This document shows, piece by piece, positions 30,191 to 31,638 of a DNA stretch of 31,638 bases; the first letter of the stretch is position 1, and the number at the start of each line of letters is the position of its first letter. The notes beneath the pieces were generated by a model, which had not been told where the DNA came from, ran no database searches, and was given only the letters and a program-made list of their open reading frames with translations. Source of the stretch: Bacillota bacterium (lineage in GTDB: Bacteria; Bacillota; Clostridia; Saccharofermentanales; Saccharofermentanaceae); the NCBI GenBank assembly GCA_023397475.1, contig JAEWUD010000008.1, positions 1 to 31,638 of the forward strand. The letters run 5' to 3'. The position numbers and the translations under genes were made by a program.

Positions 30191-31638
30191 TTAGGTCGCG
30201 TTTGTTGACTCCGTCGAGGAAGGCAATAACTGTACTACGGGAAGATAGATTACGTCGCCATATTTCGGCGTGTAGTCTTCCGGAAGCATGTTGTACGCAA
30301 TGATGTACTTCACGCGATCATCGTTATTCTTCGTGATCTCAATCTCGTAAACGTACTTCATCAAGTCCCACCACGTCCGATATCCGGTGCTGTCCGAGAA
30401 CACGAACTTTGCGATCGGCGTATCGGTAAGATACGTCAATCCGCCCGCAGGTGCGGTCGTCGGAGTCAAGGTTGTCTGATCCGACGCGCCCGGAGTCACG
30501 GCTCCGGTATCGGTGGTTCCCGGTGTTACCGCGGCCGTATCGCTCGCGCCCGGAGTCACAACGCCGGTATCCTGACCGAGTGTAATCGATGGCGCAACCG
30601 ATGCCGATGTCTCTGCCGGTTTGTTATTCTGGTTCATGTTCGTGAATGCCACGATGATCAGTATGATGACACAGACAACACTTACGGCTATAAGTCCGAT
30701 CACGAGAGCACGATTTCTCTTGTAAGCCGCGTCCGTATCGGCGAAGTCGGCTCCTTGCTCCTGATCAAAGACATCTTGGGTGTAACGGCGGTTCTCCGGA
30801 CGTGGAAGCGGCTTAGCACCCTGTCTTGGTGTTCCAGGTCGCTGCGCCGGCGCCGAAGCTTCGCGTTGACTGCCGTATGAAGGAACGGTTTGCGGCGGAG
30901 GCGTATAGGAATAGCTGCGACCGGCCCCTCGTTGCGGCGTATCAGTTCGTACGTCGGCATCTTCATCCGCATCTACAGCGTAAGATCCTCTTGCATAGAC
31001 GCCTGTCGATTCGTATTCCTGCTGAGCATAGCTATTCGCGGGATAAGACGGCGGTGTATACGTCGGAGCGTCATACAATGGCATATCCGGGATATCGTTG
31101 GCGGCGGATACTTCCGGTTCAGGCGCAGCCTCTTCCGATGCAAACGGGATGAAGTACGAGGAACCGAGTGTCTTGCCTTCCGGTTGTACAGGTTCATCGT
31201 ACGCCGAATCAGCCATATCTCCGAATACCGGGGCTTCGTCCGATTTGACTCCGAATCCCGACATATCATCTCCGAAAAATAGCGCAGCACCCTGATCTTC
31301 AGATTCTTCTTCCGCAACATACTGCGGAGTACCGGGGATAATCTCCGGCACAGGAGAATCGTCGGGTTCTTCCCGTTCTTCTGTGTACCGGGCATCCTCC
31401 TCAGATTCCGACTCCGCCGGGAATTCGACTCCGTAGGCCGAATCTTCGCTCATCGAGGGTTCTACAGCTTCCTCTGATTGCGGGAACTGATCCTCCGTCT
31501 CCGCTTCGTCGAAAGATGTCTTAACAAAGCCACCTTCATCGACAGACGGCTCCGTCTCAACCACCGGTTCCCCGAATGGCTGCATGGGCTCGTCATGAAT
31601 CTGAACCGGATCCTCCGGGCCCGTAGGAATCACCGGAG
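30191..31638 (-). CDS. Membrane protein with acidic N-terminal tail, Thr/Pro repeat linker and LysM-like C-terminus (5' end outside the window)
   Basis: The reverse strand is open from the right edge to a stop at 30191, at least 482 codons; an in-frame GTG at 31633 is unlikely to be the true start. The first about 230 visible residues are acidic and Pro/Glu rich, with low complexity. A Gln/Pro/Arg-rich stretch follows, then one membrane helix (about residues 308-332, ALVIGLIAVSVVCVIILIIV). After it come Thr/Pro repeats with a 10-residue period (VTPGASDTAA-like) and a C-terminal domain (about 407-475). The last resembles LysM, with WWDLMKYVYEIE, IIAYNML and YGDVIYLP. The predicted topology is a cytoplasmic tail with the LysM-like domain outside, binding peptidoglycan. 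The function of the long tail is unknown; signalling or division roles are possibilities only. Confidence 0.65.
   Translation of the reverse strand, partial: PVIPTGPEDPVQIHDEPMQPFGEPVVETEPSVDEGGFVKTSFDEAETEDQFPQSEEAVEPSMSEDSAYGVEFPAESESEEDARYTEEREEPDDSPVPEIIPGTPQYVAEEESEDQGAALFFGDDMSGFGVKSDEAPVFGDMADSAYDEPVQPEGKTLGSSYFIPFASEEAAPEPEVSAANDIPDMPLYDAPTYTPPSYPANSYAQQEYESTGVYARGSYAVDADEDADVRTDTPQRGAGRSYSYTPPPQTVPSYGSQREASAPAQRPGTPRQGAKPLPRPENRRYTQDVFDQEQGADFADTDAAYKRNRALVIGLIAVSVVCVIILIIVAFTNMNQNNKPAETSASVAPSITLGQDTGVVTPGASDTAAVTPGTTDTGAVTPGASDQTTLTPTTAPAGGLTYLTDTPIAKFVFSDSTGYRTWWDLMKYVYEIEITKNNDDRVKYIIAYNMLPEDYTPKYGDVIYLPVVQLLPSSTESTNAT
30461..30580. repeat. Four 30-bp units encoding the Thr/Pro linker
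   Basis: The + strand shows CGGAGTCA- or CGGTGTTA-type starts at 30461, 30491, 30521 and 30551, exactly 30 bp apart, in frame with the LysM-like gene. Each unit encodes about ten residues of the VTPGASD type. The units are coding, not a CRISPR array. Confidence 0.8.

Noticed and set aside
30440..30600. Possible CRISPR-like 30-bp repeats
   Set aside because: The units are contiguous, imperfect and in frame with a Thr/Pro linker; there are no spacers.

Overview
The window looks like chromosomal DNA from a Gram-positive anaerobe of the class Clostridia (Bacillota). The signs are strong AGGAGG-type ribosome sites, sigma-A promoters of the TTGACA/TACAAT type, YesM/YesN-type two-component genes next to sugar-binding proteins, a DUF6179-like protein, and a ChvE/MmsA/MmsB sugar ABC importer. 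By eye the base composition is about half GC. I see no transposase, phage gene, rRNA, tRNA or CRISPR array. Species cannot be named.

Layout. 1-642 (-): 5' part of alaS, cut by the window edge. 837-2618 (-): a WYL regulator and a UlaG-like metallo-beta-lactamase-fold protein, preceded by an unrecognised 51-codon gene (2740-2895, -). 3126-3752 (+): nitroreductase-family protein with a very good promoter. 3765-10500 (-): a five-gene operon with membrane-anchored sugar-binding protein, YesM-type histidine kinase, YesN-type response regulator, XylF-like lipoprotein and DUF6179-like protein; four of the five are joined by 4-nt overlaps. 10687-12995 (+): a divergent ROK regulator and MFS permease. 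13106-17105 (-): LacI regulator, xylA, xylB. 17328-21284 (-): chvE, mmsA, mmsB. 21876-27125 (+): DUF1015 protein, FAD oxidoreductase, and a large DUF2298/YYY membrane protein. 27221-29996 (-): a SerC-like class V aminotransferase and serA. 30191-31638 (-): a membrane protein with an acidic N-terminal tail, a Thr/Pro repeat linker and a LysM-like C-terminus, cut by the right edge.

The central theme is pentose (probably D-xylose) sensing, import and entry into metabolism. The proposed sensor is the anchored binding protein plus kinase plus regulator. Its gene order resembles the XylFII-LytS-YesN system known from Clostridium beijerinckii, in which the regulator activates a xylose ABC importer. 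Here the importer genes lie about 10 kb away. The chvE promoter carries two identical 12-bp dyads, 41 bp apart, just upstream of the -35, a plausible activator target. XylA and XylB would convert imported xylose to xylulose 5-phosphate. A perfect 14-bp palindrome just downstream of the LacI-xylA-xylB promoter is a likely autoregulatory operator. Strong hairpins lie between xylA and xylB and between chvE and mmsA, where they may set gene-to-gene expression ratios.

The most novel points are the DUF6179-like gene and extra XylF-like lipoprotein inside the sensor operon, the DUF1015-FAD-YYY operon beside serA/aminotransferase genes, the 51-codon small protein, and the LysM-like surface protein. 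Several starts are non-ATG (TTG or GTG), each supported by a ribosome site or by an overlap with the upstream stop.
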